Origin: Typhlomys cinereus
Lineage: Eukaryota > Chordata > Mammalia > Rodentia > Platacanthomyidae
Direction of reading: 5' to 3'
Length of the DNA stretch: 64,000 bases
Assembly: GCA_023101885.1 (NCBI GenBank)
Contig: JALPQD010000053.1
Span: 3,474,447 to 3,538,446 of the forward strand
Below, in pieces: positions 1 to 12,878 of the stretch (position 1 is the stretch's first letter; each line of letters starts with the position of its first letter). The translations under genes were made by a program, and so were the position numbers. The notes under the pieces are model-generated. The model did no database searches, was not told the DNA's origin, and saw nothing but the letters and a program-made list of their open reading frames with translations.

Positions 1-1550
1 ACACGCTCCTTACATACTGCAATTAGACTGCAACTTTCTCACAACTCTCCATTTGTTCATTGAAAACTCTGATACTTAGAGTTTTTCTTTTAATCTCAGC
101 TTTTGCTATATTTTCTTTTTTAATATTGACTTTATTATTTATCTTAATATTAAGTTTATTTATAATTATATTATATTATTATTTTATAATTACCATAAAT
201 TTATGTGTTTTCATTGACCAATACCTATATCCACCCTGCATCTCTTCTCACCCTTTTTCCTCCCTCTTCCATGTCTTCCTATGTGTGTAACTGGGTTACA
301 TCCAGGATGATTACACTAGTTAGTGCTTGGTTGTTAGGATGCAAATAGCCCACTATGGGTAGACTTGTTAAATATAGAATCCCCCCTCTTTCTTTTGTCT
401 AGCACCAGTTCCCATACAGTCCTTCAGGGTATCATCATGTCTGATGAGATCTTCTCTGTTCCATTGTAAAGTGTGTTAGGCCAATTATTGTAGAGGTCTA
501 GTGGAAGTAGAAATGGTTGCATTAAATTCTTTAGTATCAGACCCCTGACATAAACAGTGGCTACCATCTGACATTACCTCTCCCCATCCTCTGGCTCTTA
601 CATTCTTATTGCTCTCTCTTCTGCAAAGTTCCTTGAGCTTCTGCAAAGCTTCCCTTAGATGTTTTGATTAGGGCTGAACGTTCACAGACACTTTTATTTT
701 GTGTTATGGCCACTTGTGTCTCTCTGTATTATGCATTTTTCATTACACATGAATCTTTCATGGTTGAGTGCTGAATGCTTCTTTAGTAATCTTACCATTC
801 CTCCATTCCTGAGCCTTGTGGAGGGAGAGAGGGGGTGACTTATATGTCCTGCTCAGAGCTGAGCTGTCTGTAGTCATTTATTTTCTGCATTTTGTCCAGT
901 TGTTATTTTCTGTGATAAACACCTTCCAGCGAAGAAGGAAGTTTCTATATTGAATGTTGAGTGCTTCTCCAATCTATGAGTATAGTAACAGTTGTTTAAA
1001 AGGCAATTCGCTATAGTGTCTTTAAAGCTAAACCTTCCCATTTCTTGCACTCCTCCTAGGACCTATGTTCTCCTCTTTCATAGGTTCTTGTTCTAGTTTA
1101 CAGTACCAAGAGTGTGATCCTTGCTGAAAAATGGGTCTTAGATCTAATTAAAAAAAAAAAAAGATTGGATGCTCCCTTGCTCATCATGCCACTATTACAT
1201 TGGTGATCACCTCTTGCCAGGGTATTTGTTATTCTAGCTTGTAGTTTTCCCAGATTGATGAGAATGTTGATTGCTTTTCTCCAACAATAGCTTGCATAGT
1301 ATTTTTTTGGTACTATGAAAGCAGTACAGCAAGGAGTAAATTTCTAGACCAGTTCCAACTGGCACTTTTGTCCATGTCCTTTGGTCCACGTGCATTGCAT
1401 CTTATTATCTGATTATCTGGGTTTTTTTGAGGTGGGCAACCAAAGGTAATGGCAAAAGCCTATATCATTTGGAGGGTCTTTGAGGCCTCTCTGACCAAAA
1501 ACTTATCAGGAAATATTACATATTTCAAATACTGCCTTAATTTCCACAAT
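1..1550 (-). repeat. AT-rich non-coding sequence with an old L1 3'-end fragment (about 200-1000)
   Basis: From about 200 to 1000 the sequence parallels the 3' UTR of the full-length L1 in this window (CCATCCTCTGGCTCTTAC next to GCAAAGTTCCTTGAGC), but it is much more diverged. No coding sequence is seen here. Confidence 0.5.
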
Positions 1551-2105
1551 CACCATATTGATTGAGTGCATCTACATTTCAGTCATTGCTAGGTATTTTA
1601 CATGTTACTCAATGAACTTTTCACAGTAATTTTATATTTATGTTTCTGTTATTGGTACTATTGCATCAGTTAGGGACCTGAATGTTTAGTTGACATGTAT
1701 GTGAGTTGTGTATGTTCACCCATACATACACATATGGAAGCCAGAGGTCAACATCAGATGTCGTTCTCTATCACTCTTCACTTCATTTTTTGAAACAGGA
1801 TCTCTCACTGAACCTGAGATCTGTTGTTTCCACTACATTACCTGGTCAGTGATCCCCTAGGATCCACCTGTTTCCATACCCCAGTTCTGGGGTTACAGAT
1901 GCCAGTTGCTCTGCCCAACTTTTCTATGGATGCTCGGGATCTAAACCCAGGTTTTCCCATGAAAACAAGCAAGCACTTTATCCATTGAGCCATCCCCCCA
2001 GTTCAGAAACTGAATGTTTAGTAAGGTAGAAACTTAATCAGAGTCATTAAGCCACTAAAACCAGGACTGAATTTCCAGTCCAGATCTATTTTTAACTCTA
2101 AAGTT
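1550..2105 (-). repeat. MIR SINE (minus), split by a later SINE
   Basis: The flanks (GCTAGGTATTTTACATGTTA and the CAGTCCAGATCTATTTT side) look like the two halves of one reverse-oriented MIR. The insert at 1690-2009 separates them. Confidence 0.45.
1690..2009 (-). mobile_element. Old B2/B3-like SINE inserted in a MIR
   Basis: The reverse-complement tRNA-like head (TTGAGCCATCCCCCCAG) is at the right end. The element is bounded by 12-bp direct repeats CTGAATGTTTAG at 1678-1689 and 2010-2021. Confidence 0.65.
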
Positions 2106-2700
2106 TGTTTTCAAAAGATTTTTATATTATTATTATTAGTAGTAGTACACATGCTTGTGCATGTGATATTTGATTGTCATTTCACTAAAATTGCATTTGT
2201 TATTGTTGTCAGTGAGCTTGAAGTTGTGTAATCTGGTGATTTTGCTTCCCAGTCCTTATCACACTGGACCTTCACCTACTGTTACATCTTGACATCTGAA
2301 AACCATCCCCAACTCTCTTCTCTGATCTCACTTCAGTCTGTCTTTTCTATTTTATCTATTCATGTGAGTATCAGTTTTTCCATATAACTATACCTTCTTC
2401 CTATGAAATCCTATCCTATGATAGTTTATGCAAACTATCATATATGTGGAATTCTTGTCCATATATATATATACCTATTGTCTAGATCTGTTCCCTGAAC
2501 TCCAGGTTCATATTTCCAACATAAATAGTCACTTGTTATGTTAATATATCCTAACAGAAGATATCTCCTCTTACCCAACAATCTATTTCATATGTTGTGT
2601 TTGGTTCCCGTATTCCACAATCAATTTTAAACTGGTAAAATGTAATAGAGTTCTTGAAAGGTAAGAAAAAAGCCATTCCTTTTACAAATAGAAGAATTGG
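2106..2700. other. Non-coding, nothing recognised
   Basis: AT-rich sequence with a short TATATA run near 2464; no gene, splice-flanked frame or clear repeat. Confidence 0.4.
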
Positions 2701-2717
2701 GTGCAGAAATTTCTCTT

Positions 2718-2998
2718 TTTTTTAAATTTATGTTTATTTATTTTTCTCCAATCATACAAGCTCAATAGATACCCAGGTCCCCTCCCTCCCTCCACCCTTT
2801 CCCAGTCCCCCTTGCACCCTCACCCCCTTTTCCCATTCCTTTCACTTAGTTTCTCTTTCTCTTTCCCTCTTTCTCTCTTTTTCTCTCTCTCTTTCTTTCT
2901 TTCTTTTCTTCATTGCCTATGTGGTACTCAGAACTTTTCAGGTCCTTTTCTTCCACTATGTGGGATCACGCTACCCACTGAGCCATCCTGTTGGTTGA
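2718..2998 (-). repeat. Truncated L1 3' end, pyrimidine tract and SINE remnant
   Basis: 2718-2840 matches the L1 3' terminus (TCATACAAGCTCAATAGATA, then C/T-rich). 2841-2911 is an almost pure CT tract, and 2912-2998 ends in a SINE head remnant (TGAGCCATCCTGTTGG). Confidence 0.6.
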
Positions 2999-3049
2999 TA
3001 TTCATTGTATTATTCTGGAATTATGTAAATGTATCCCCTCAATATATTG

Positions 3050-3430
3050 TTCTTTAAAAATATACATACATACTTGGGATGATATGATCAAGAGACACTG
3101 CATACATGTACAGCATTGTCAAATAGGAAATAGAAATATTAGCCTAAAAATAAAAATATACTGTTTAATCCCTTTTACATCAAGAACAAAAGTGTTCTGT
3201 AGTGTCAGATATGTGTACAGTGATTACCTTAGGGGGGAGTGTGTTGGGGGTGATTAGATTTGAGTATAAAGAAGTTTGTGGAGGTTCATTAAAACTGCTT
3301 CTTGATATGGATTCTGTGATATTAATGTAAAAGTGTACTTTTGGCTTCTATACTTTTTATATGTATATTACAGTACAACAAAAAGTTTAAACAAAAGCTC
3401 AGTGAAAAATAGCATTGGCTAACAGCATAT
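3050..3430 (+). repeat. Ancient L1 3' UTR-like fragment
   Basis: The order of motifs (ACCTTAGGGGGGAGTG, later GTAAAAGTGTACTTTTGG) resembles old mammalian L1M 3' ends in the plus orientation. It is highly diverged. Confidence 0.35.
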
Positions 3431-3659
3431 AGATATGTTTGCCTTTATATTCCTAATGGCTATCACCCAGAAAACACTTAACAAATATGAGTGAGTAAAA
3501 GTTTTTCCCGAGTTTTTTTTTTTTTTTTTTCATTACTAGTTATGTTTTAGTCTCTGCTTTGTAACCTGGCATCCGTAACCACTCCTGACTGGCTTAACAT
3601 ACTTTTGTAGCGTTCATCAGCTAGCGCAAAGACCACAGTGTTCAGCTGATATCAGCCAG

Positions 3660-3835
3660 ACCCATAGTTTAACATGTGGCTCCGTCACTTACTCCCTGTG
3701 TAACCTTTGGCTTCAGCCTTTTGGAAACTTGTTTTTCTTCAATCCCTTGAGAAAACACCACTCCCCTTGACTAAATAATGATGGCACATAGAGCAGAGAG
3801 TGACATGTTATCAGCACTGGATAAGTGCCAGTTTT
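3660..3835 (+). repeat. MIR-like SINE
   Basis: TGGCTCCGTCACTTACTCCC followed by TGTGTAACCTTTGGCT matches the MIR core in the plus orientation. The surrounding 3430-4330 has nothing else recognisable besides a poly-T at about 3516-3530. Confidence 0.55.
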
Positions 3836-4339
3836 CTTTCTCTTCCAACCACACCTTTTTTCTTCCATTCATCAAATTTCTTTATGTTAAGCGCCTATTA
3901 CTTCCAGTTTTCATATCTAAATCATGATGTACATTCTTGAAATAAAGTTTACATATCACCCTTTCACAAAGCCTTTCTCTGATTTCCATAACCAGTACCT
4001 CTGTAGCTGGAGATATTTTTATTTCCGAAAACTTTCTACATTTTATTGCCTTTTTCAGTACATATTAGTCACTCACTGTAACTTCTAGGAGAAACTGAAG
4101 GTTTCAAAGAGTTGGCATATAAATGGTCCGTTATGCTGGAGACAGGAGCTCTCTTAGTTGAATAAACTGGGGCTTGAAAGAGCAGGCTGAGAAACTATTT
4201 TGGGTCTTTAATATTATTTTTTGGATTTCATTTTGCACTGAGAGAAATTCAGATGTCTAGTGAAGCATACGAACCTAGGAATCAAGTTGCAGACTGCTTG
4301 ACCTGTCTTTTTGATTTTCTGTTAATGAGGCCTTTTTTA

Positions 4340-5609
4340 AAAAAAAAAACTATTTCATATATTTTGGGTTTACAATATGTTGCTGTACGAGATACATATA
4401 ATTAGTAAAATGATTATTATAATAAAGTAATTTAACATGTTGAGTAGAGCTCTGCATAGTACTAGCATTCAATGAATTTATCTATCACTGTACATAGTTA
4501 CCTTTTTGTGACAAGAAGAGTAAAACCTGATTATTTAACAAAAATCCAAAACAACATACAATTTTATTGGCTATATCTCTCATGTCGTATATTACATATC
4601 TAGATTTATTCATCCTATACATTTGTTATTTTACATCCTTTGACCTACAGGTCTTAATTTCTTCTACACTACCATCATTTTATTCTACTTCTGCTTTTTG
4701 TATGTTGCCATGTATTTTCTTTTTAAAAATATTTATTTGAAAGAAAGAGCAGATGTGTATATGCCATGGTATGTGCATGAAAATCAGAGAACAACTTTCA
4801 GGAGTTAGTTCTTTCCTTCTACCATGTGGGCTCCAATAATAGAACTCAGGTCACTAGGTTTTCACACAGTCTTTATCTGCTGAGCCATTTTGCCATTGTT
4901 ATATAACACATCTTTTGTGTTCAGATCTTTTTTTAAAATAATTGTTATCAGTGTGTATCAGTCAATGTGCGCAGGTATGTGAAAATCAGATGCCAATTTT
5001 TGGGGAGTTGATTCTCTCCTACCTTGTTTTGTGAGGCAGGGTTTCTCTTGTTCTGCCTCACCGTGTAGTCCATGAATTTGTGGATGATTCATGTCTCTTT
5101 TTCCATCTTGTAGTAATGCTGTAAGACAGATGTGTGCCACTGCATCTGGCTTTTTTTTCTTGGGTTCTGGAGATCAAACCAGGTGATCGAGTTTTTCTGC
5201 CAAACCATCCTGTTGACCTATGTTCAGGTCTTTAACTTTTTCCCCATTAGTGTATTTGTATATGTACTTGTACATATATATATATGGTACCACATTTTTT
5301 TTATTTGCCCATCAATAGGCTATTTTTACATCTTGACTATCATAAAATGCTAGGGACTGGGAGATGTCTAACTTGGTATAGTGCTTGTTTCACAAACGTA
5401 AGGACCTGAGTTTAGATGTCCAGAACACATGTACAATCTAGGTATGGTGGCGTGTACCTTTAATCCTAATGCTGTGGAGGCAGAAAAGGGAGAATCAATG
5501 GATCTTGTTGGTTAACTAGTGTTGCTGAATCAGTGAGATCTAGGTTCTGTGGGAAGTCTTGTCTCAAAAAATAAAGCAGAGTGATAGAAGACACTTGGTA
5601 AACTCTGGC

Positions 5610-5670
<61 letters not shown>

Positions 5671-6240
5671 ACAAACCCCTCTCCACATACAATGCTACCA
5701 CCAACATGGAAATGAAGATACCTTTATGAAGTAGTAATTTTACCTTCTTTGAGTATATAATTAGAACAGGGCTTTCTGGTCATGTGACAATTATATTTTA
5801 AATTTCTTTAGGAATCTATACTGTTTTCCATAATAACTATATCCATCACCCTTCCTACCAACAGTGTACTAGAGTTCTTTTTTTTTTCCCATGCCTTCTA
5901 ACATTTGTTATCTTCTGGGTTTTATATCGTTTTGCTAGCTATCCTAATGGATTTGAGGTAGTATTACATAGTGGTTCTAATTTATACTTCTTTGATTTCA
6001 GTGATGTAGATAGAGTGTCTTTCCATACCTGTTATTCCCTGTCCAACCATGGGAAATCAAATCTAGGCCCTTCAGTAATGCAACTGCTCTACCACTGAGC
6101 TATATCCTCACTATTTGTTGTGTATTTTTATCTCTTATTAAGAGGAATGTTTGTTCAGGTCTTTTGCCCACTCATTAATTTATCTGTTTTACCTTTACTG
6201 AGTTGTAAGAGTTCTTTATAAATTTCAGTTAACTCGTATG
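4340..6240 (-). repeat. Ancient L1 3' region (minus) riddled with SINEs
   Basis: Stretches such as TTTCCATAATAACTATATCC and CAGGTCTTTTGCCCACTCA are typical of reverse-oriented L1 3' sequence. They are interrupted by SINE-like units at about 4715-4905 and 4935-5225 (minus), and 5345-5580 (plus, B4/B1-like, ending in a CA tract). Confidence 0.5.
5612..5664. repeat. (CA)n microsatellite
   Basis: About 26 uninterrupted AC units in the tail of a B4/B1-like SINE. Confidence 0.95.
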
Positions 6241-7278
6241 AGGATGAGTAGTGACTTGCAAATATCTTTTCAGATTTCTTTTTTCTTTTTTTTTATTTCC
6301 ACTCATACAAACTTAACAGGTACACTGGTCCTCCCCTCCCTCGAACTCCCTATCCCCCTGTGCCCCCTTCCCCTCCCCCTTCTCTCCCAATCCCCCAGTG
6401 TCTCCCGCTCCCATCCCCGGAGCATCCTTTAATGTACATGCCACACTCTCCTCTGGGTTCTCCTCTCTGATGAGGTGCAAGGACTCAGTAGCATTTCCCA
6501 AAACCTTTCCTGTGTTCCTGTTAAGCATAGGAACACTACTATGGCTGTCAATCCCTTGCCTCCCAGGATCCTAGTGCCTTTAGCAAATGCTAGACTTTGT
6601 GAGGTCAATAGTGTGTTGGCATGTAAAGTCCAAATATGATTACTTCGGCCCTAACTTGTGTGGAGTATCTTGCATATCTTTGCTCCTCCCATCCTTGTGC
6701 TCTTACAATCTTACCGCCCCCTCTTCCGCAAATTTCCCTGAGCTTCAGGATGGGGAGAGATTAGGCTGGTTGATATATCAGAGTCTCTGAAGTTCTGGAT
6801 TATGGTTTGCTGATTTTTTTTTTTCAGTTTTGGTGCTCCCGCAATGCCCTTGGCTCCACTCTGATGGGTATTGGATGTCACCCCCTGGCCAGAGATAAAG
6901 ACCTGTTAAATTAGAGTCTTGTTATAAGAGTATATTCAAAGGTAGATGTAATAAAAGTAGGAAATTGCGGTGAGGGAGGGGTCAATCACCCATCTGCGAA
7001 ATGGTTACTTTCTATCTGCCAGACTATATGACCTCCCCTTCTGGTAAGATCATACCCCATCAGTTGTAAATGATCAGGAAGAAAAGTCTGTGAACTTAAC
7101 CAGATGTCTCATTACTTACTTGCAGTCCTTGATGGTGACCTATTTTCTCTGCTGTAACATCGTCCCCTCTCTCATTACTGGTGTGGCCCTTCTTCCCCAT
7201 CCCTCCTGTTCATAATCTTAGCAATTACTGTAGTTAATACAGAGATTTCTCTTTGAATGTCTCTAAATGGGTTTCGTA

Positions 7279-10200
7279 CTAGGAGCCACCTATTAGGGAG
7301 TACATATTTCGCTTAATTTTCTGTGTCTGGGATACTTCACTCAATATAATTGTTTCTAATCCCATCCATTTCCCGGCAAATTCCATTAATTCATCATTTT
7401 TGATGGCAGAGTAGTACTCCATTGTATAGATGTACCACCGTTTCCTTATCCACTCATCAACTGTTGGACATTTGGGTTGATTCCATGACTTTGCTATTGT
7501 AAACAGTGCTGCTATGAACATGGTCGTGCTTGAGCTATCAAGGTGAATTTTTACTGTATGGGGGGTTATTCCCAAAAGTGGAATTGCAGGGTCATATGGC
7601 ATTTCAATCTTTAATTTCTTTAAGAATCTCCAGATGGCTTGCCAGAGTGGCTGTATGAGCCTGCATTCCCACCAGCAATGTAGGAGAGTTCCCCTCTCTC
7701 CACATCCTCTCCAGCATATGTTGTTGTTTGTATTGTGGATTTTTGCCATCCTGACCGGGGTGAGATGATATCTCAGGGAAGTTTTGATTTGCATTTCCCC
7801 GGTGGCTAAGGATGTGGAGCATTTTTTAAGATATTTGTTAGACATTTTAATTTCATCCCTGGTAAAGTTTCTTTTAAGTTCCAGGGCCCATTTTTTAATT
7901 GGGCCATTGGTTTCCTTAGTGTTTAGTTTTCTAAATTCTTTGTGCACTCTGCATAATAGAGCTCTATCAGATATGTAGTTAGTGAAGATTTTCTCCCATT
8001 CTGTGGGTTGCCTTTGAGCTCGTGTTACAATCTCTTTATCTGAACAGAAGCTCTTTAATTTCACAAGATCCCAATTGTTGAGAGTTGGTAGCAGTAACTG
8101 AGCTATTAGATGTCTGTTTAGGAACTGTTGGCCTAGCCCAATCAGCTCGAGAGAGTTCCCTACCCTTTCACCTATGGTTTTCATAGTCTCTGGCCTTATA
8201 TCAAGATCCTTGATCCATTTGGAATTAAGTCTTTTACATGGTGACAAGTATGGGTCCAGTTTTAATCTTCTGCATGTGGACATCCAGTTTTGCCAGCACC
8301 ATTTGTTGAAGATTCTGTTCTTTTTCCATTGGATTCTTTGGGCCCCTTTGTCAAAGACCAAATGGCTGTATTTTTGTGGGCTTATATCTGGGTCTTCAAC
8401 CCTTATCCATTGATCTGTATGTCTATTTTGGAGCCAGTACCAGGCTGTTTTTATAACGATGGATTTGTAGTATAGATTAAGGTTTGGTGTGGTAATACCT
8501 CCAGCAGTGTTTTTGTTACTCAGGATTGTCTTTGCTATCTTGGGTCTTTTGTGCCTCCATGTGAATTTTGAGATTATTTGGTCAACTTCTTTGAAGAATT
8601 GCTTTGGGATTTTAATTGGTATAGCATTGAATTTGTATATTGCCTTTGGTAGGATGGTCATTTTTACAATGTTGATTCTGCCAATCCAGGAACAAGGGAG
8701 GTCTTTCCACCTTCTCGTGTCTTCTGCAATTTCTTTCTTTAGGGTTTTAAAGTTTTCATCGTAAAGGTCTTTTACCTCCTTGGTTAGGTTTATACCAAGG
8801 TATTTCATTTTTTTAGGGGCTATAGTAAATGGGATTGTTTCTCTCAGGGCTTTTTCACTTCTTTCATTCTGGGCATATAGGAAGGCCACTGATTTTTGTA
8901 CATTTATTTTGTATCCTGCCACCCTGCTGAACTTCTCAATTAGTTCCAGAAGCTTCCTGGTGGAGTTTTTGGGATCACTCAGGTATAGTATCATGTCATC
9001 TGCAAATAGAGATAACTTGACTTCTTCCTTGCCGATTTGAATCTCTTTTATGTCCCTTTCTTTTCTTATGGCTTCAGCTAAGACTTCAAATACAATATTG
9101 AAAAGAAGTGGTGACAGTGGACAGCCTTGTCTAGTTCCTGATCAAAGTGGGAATGCTTCAAGTTTTTCCCCATTGAGTATGGTCCTTGCTGTTGGCTTAT
9201 TGTATACAGCTTTTATTATATTGATAAAGGTTCCTTCCATTCCAACCTTCTCTAGAGTTTTGATCATAACGGGCTGTTGGATCTTGTCAAAAGCTTTTTC
9301 TGCATCTATCAAGAGTATCATGTGGTCTTGAACTTTGGACTTATATGGTGAATTACATTTATTGATTTGCGTATGTTGAACCAACCTTGTGTGCTGGGGA
9401 TAAAGCCTACTTGATCCCTGTGGATGATCTTTTTGATATGTTTTTGAATCCGATTTACTAAGACTTTATTGAGAATCTTTGCATCTGTGTTCATCAGAGA
9501 GATTGGCCTAAGTTTTCTTTTTTAAATGTATCTTTATTAGGTTTGGGGACTAAGACGATATTAGCTTCATAGAAGGAATTTAGTAATGTTCCTTCCTTCG
9601 CTATTTGATGGAACAGTTTAAGGAGTATTGATGTTATTAACTCCTTAAATATCTGGTAGAACTCTGTGCTGAATCCATTGGGTCCAGGACATTTTTTGGT
9701 GGGAAGATTTGAGATTACTTCCTCAATTTCCTCATATGTTATAGGACTATTTAAATAATTCACAACTTCCTGATTCAATTTAGGTAAGTTGTGTTTACTT
9801 AGGAATTCATCCATCTCTTTTGTGTTGTCAAATTTCACAGAGTATAAGTTTTTGAAATATTATGTAATAGTTCTCTGGATTTCTTGGATATCAGTAGTGA
9901 TAATTCCATTTTCATTTCTAATTTTGTTAATTTGGGTTTTCTCTCTCTTGCTTCTGGTTAATTTGGCTAGGGGTGTGTCAATCTTACTGATTTTTTCAAA
10001 AAAACAGCTTTTTGACTGGTTGGTTTTCTGTATTGTTTTCCTAATCTCGATTTCAGATATTTCTCCCCTTATTTTGCTAATCTCCTCCCTTCTACTGCTT
10101 TTGGGATCAGATTGCTCTAGTGTCTCTAATGCTTTTAGGTGCTTTGTTAAGTTATTTATTTCTGACGTTTCCATTTTTTTGATGTAGGCATTAAGAGCTA

Positions 10201-11097
10201 TGAACTTAACTCTTAGAACAGCTTTTTTCATTGTGTCCCAGAGATTTTGGTAAGTTGTATTTTCATTATCGGTCACTTTCAGGAAATCTTGAATTTCCTT
10301 TGTAATTTCTTCCTGAATCCAGTTCTCATTCAACATCATAATGTTAAGTTTCCAGGAGTTAGTGTATTTTCTGTTGCTTATTGTGTTGTTGATGTCCAGC
10401 TTTAGGCCGTGGTAGTCTGATAAGGTGCAGGCTAGAATTTCAACTTTCCTGTATATGTGGAGATTCGTTTTGTGACCCAATATGTGATCTATTTTGGAGA
10501 AAGTTCCATGTGCTGCTGAGAAAAATGTGTATTCTTTGGTGCGTGGATGAAAAGTTTGGTAGAGATCTGTAAGGTCCATTTCAGTAAGGGTTTGATTAAG
10601 CTCCAAAGTGTCTCTGTTAAGTTTTTTACCTGTAGATCTATCCCATGTTGAGAGGGCGGTATTGAAATTCCCAAGAATTATCATTTTGGGATTGATTTCT
10701 CACTTTAGACGTTGTAGGGTTTCCTTAATGAATGTGGGGGGGGGGGCTGTATTGGGTGCATGTTCAGTATTGTGAAGTCTTCCTGGTGAATTGTACCTGT
10801 GACAAAAATGTAGTATCCATCTGTGTCTCATGATTTTTTTGGTTTGAAGTCCACTTTTTCCAATAGCATAATGGCTACCCCTGCCTGTTTTCTGCTTCCA
10901 TTGGCTTGTAGAATTGTTGACCAGACTTTTATTTTTAGGATGTGCCTATCTTTTGTGGTGAGATGGGTTTCCTGCAGGCAGCAGATTGATGGATTGTGAT
11001 TTTTAATCCAAGTTTGTAATCTGTGTCTCTTGATCGGTGAGTTAATTCCACTAACATTTAGTGTTATAATGGAGAAACTATTTTTAATTCCAGACAT
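7279..11097 (-). pseudogene. L1 ORF2 (endonuclease/reverse transcriptase), broken
   Basis: The span of 3819 bp fits the usual 1.27-kilocodon ORF2. The N-terminal piece (from 11097) reads SIITLNVSGINSPIKRHRLQ, the endonuclease start; a SDYHGLKLD motif follows near 10.42 kb. The reverse transcriptase active site FADD is encoded at 8995-9006. The C-terminal 571 codons (7279-8994) are open and include a Cys-rich knuckle C-X3-C-X7-H-X4-C. Breaks occur near 10.8, 10.69, 9.84, 9.49-9.38 and 9.1 kb, so no full-length protein can be made. On the family's usual role, ORF2p nicks target DNA and copies the RNA. Confidence 0.92.
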
Positions 11098-11154
11098 TTA
11101 TTATGTTTAGTGTTTTTTGTAAGTATATTACTTCACTTTTAATGGTGTTATACT

Positions 11155-12127
11155 TCCCTTCTGTTCTCCCGGATATGCCTGTTTTTTTCTTCATGCTTGA
11201 GTATCATTTCTAACATTTTTTGAAGGCCTGGTTTGGTGGACATGTATCCCTTCAAGTTGTCTTTGTGCTGGAAGATTTTTCTTTCTCCCTAGATCATGAT
11301 GGATAGTTTTGCGGAGTATATCAGCCTGGGTTGACATTTTTGCTTATTCAATACTTGAAGTATGTCTCTCCAAGCTCTTCTTGCTTTTACTATTTCGACT
11401 GAGAAGTCATTTGTTATTTTAATAGGTTTACCTTTAAAAGTGTCTTGTTTTTTCTCCCTTGAAGTTCTCAGCACCATTTCTTTATCTTGAATGTGGAGTG
11501 TTTTAACTATTATTTGCCGTGGCGAGTTTCTGTTTTGGTCATATCTGTTTGGGGTGTGGAATGCCTCTTGTATATGGATAGGCCGCTCTTTTTTTAGATG
11601 AGGAAAGTTTTCCTTGATGATCGTTTAAAAAATTTCCTCAAGTGTGGTATTTTGAGATTCTTGCTCTGGTATTCCATGAATACGCATGTTAGGCTTCTTC
11701 AGGGTGTCCCATAACTCTTGAATGTTTCTCTCGAGTATCTTTTTGGCTTTAACAACCTCTTCCATTGAGCTGGTTAATACTCCCACTTTGTCTTCAAGGT
11801 CTGAAATTCTGTTTTCTGCTAGTTTCTGCTGATAAGACTCTGTTGAGTTCTGGATTGAAGATAACTTGCCTTTTAGTTCAGTTTTGAACTCTGCTTGAGT
11901 CTGTTTTAACTGCTCTATGCTTGTTTTTGTTTCTTGAACTGTTTTTCTCAACTCCTCCAAGTATCTCTTGTTTTCCTCTTCAAAGCGATTGATGCGATAT
12001 TTAATTCCTCCCGGATTTCCTCTTTCATAGTATTTAACATGGTAATGATCATGTTTTGAAAGTCGTTATTCTGTGTCAGGCTTTCTTGGCCATTTTCCGT
12101 GGGTTTGTTCTGGTTGGAGTCTATCAT
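11155..12127 (-). pseudogene. L1 ORF1 (RNA-binding chaperone), broken
   Basis: A start Met at 12127 opens MIDSNQNKPTENGQES. A frameshift near 12.0 kb precedes the coiled coil (11960-11740). The RNA-binding domain begins MRIHGIPEQESQ at about 11.69 kb, a stop/frame break lies near 11.62 kb, and the C-terminal part (11477-11289) ends at a premature stop with homologous sequence running on to about 11155. Three pieces in all. ORF1p normally forms trimers that coat L1 RNA. Confidence 0.85.
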
Positions 12128-12199
12128 ATGGGGTTAATTCCTTCAGTGGGAGATTTGTTTACTTGAGTGTTGTTTCTCATGGATTTGCACTTTGACTTG

Positions 12200-12611
12200 G
12201 GCATTGTCGTTTTAACTCTTAAGACCTTTTTTCAATTTCTGTGCGTTTTTCACTGAACTGAATTATTTGGCCTGGGGTTTTGGGGTTGGGCGGGGGCGGA
12301 GCTTACCTAGGTCCTAGTAAGTCCCCGCTGGACTGTGCGGGTCCGGGGCGGTGGAGTCGGAGTGGGGAAAGGGAGGATGTGGCGCCGGCGGGGCGCTATT
12401 TAACCTGGGGGAGCTGGGGCGTGGCCTGAGGTGGGGGTCCTCCCCGGCCCTGCTTGGCTCGGGCTCTGGCGGGATGGTGGGAGGAGCTGGGACCCTTGGG
12501 CTGCCTGGGGTTCTGAGAGTGGGTGGGTGCGGAGCTTACCTGGGTCTCGGTGAGTTCCCGCTGGACTGAGCGCGTCCCGGGGGGAGGGGGAAGGCGGAGT
12601 GGGGAAAGGGC
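12200..12611 (-). promoter_or_regulatory. L1 5' UTR with about 1.7 tandem CpG-rich monomers
   Basis: The motif GCTTACCTAGGTCC at 12301 recurs as GCTTACCTGGGTCT at 12534, and AGTGGGGAAAGGG recurs at 12361 and 12598, a period of about 233-237 bp. Tandem monomers form the internal promoter of mouse-type L1. The outer monomer is truncated at the insertion border. Confidence 0.75.
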
Positions 12612-12878
12612 TCTTTCCAGATTTTTAAGTTGCATTATTGTTTTGCTAACAGAAACTACTACAGTTTGGTGTACTCTCATTATTTTTCCCCAACACAAGT
12701 AATTCATTTATTTTTGAAAGTTTTTTAAAAATTAGTATATGTTATATATAATGCTTTCATTATGACATTTTATATATGCATATGATGTATTTTGATCATA
12801 TTCATTCTCCATGGTCCTGTCTTCTCCCCCACCTGATCTCCCTTTTCTCCCTTTTGCTTTCATTTCTTTCCCCCTTTT

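Larger units (their letters stand above)
6278..12611 (-). mobile_element. Nearly full-length LINE-1 with target-site duplications
   Basis: The element runs right to left: 5' monomers at 12.6-12.2 kb, ORF1, ORF2, a 1-kb 3' UTR and a poly-A (seen as poly-T at 6278-6298). It is flanked by TCTTTTCAGATTT (6265-6277) and TCTTTCCAGATTT (12612-12624), a 13-bp duplication with one mismatch. ORF1 and ORF2 are disrupted by stops and frameshifts, so it should no longer move by itself. It lies antisense to Unc13b in a presumed intron. The 3' UTR spans about 6299-7278 and includes a C/T-rich end repeated in truncated copies elsewhere in the window. Confidence 0.93.

Noticed and set aside
12351..12707. Gly-rich and Pro-rich open frames in a GC-rich block
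   Set aside because: The block is the L1 5' monomer region; the frames are by-products of its base composition.
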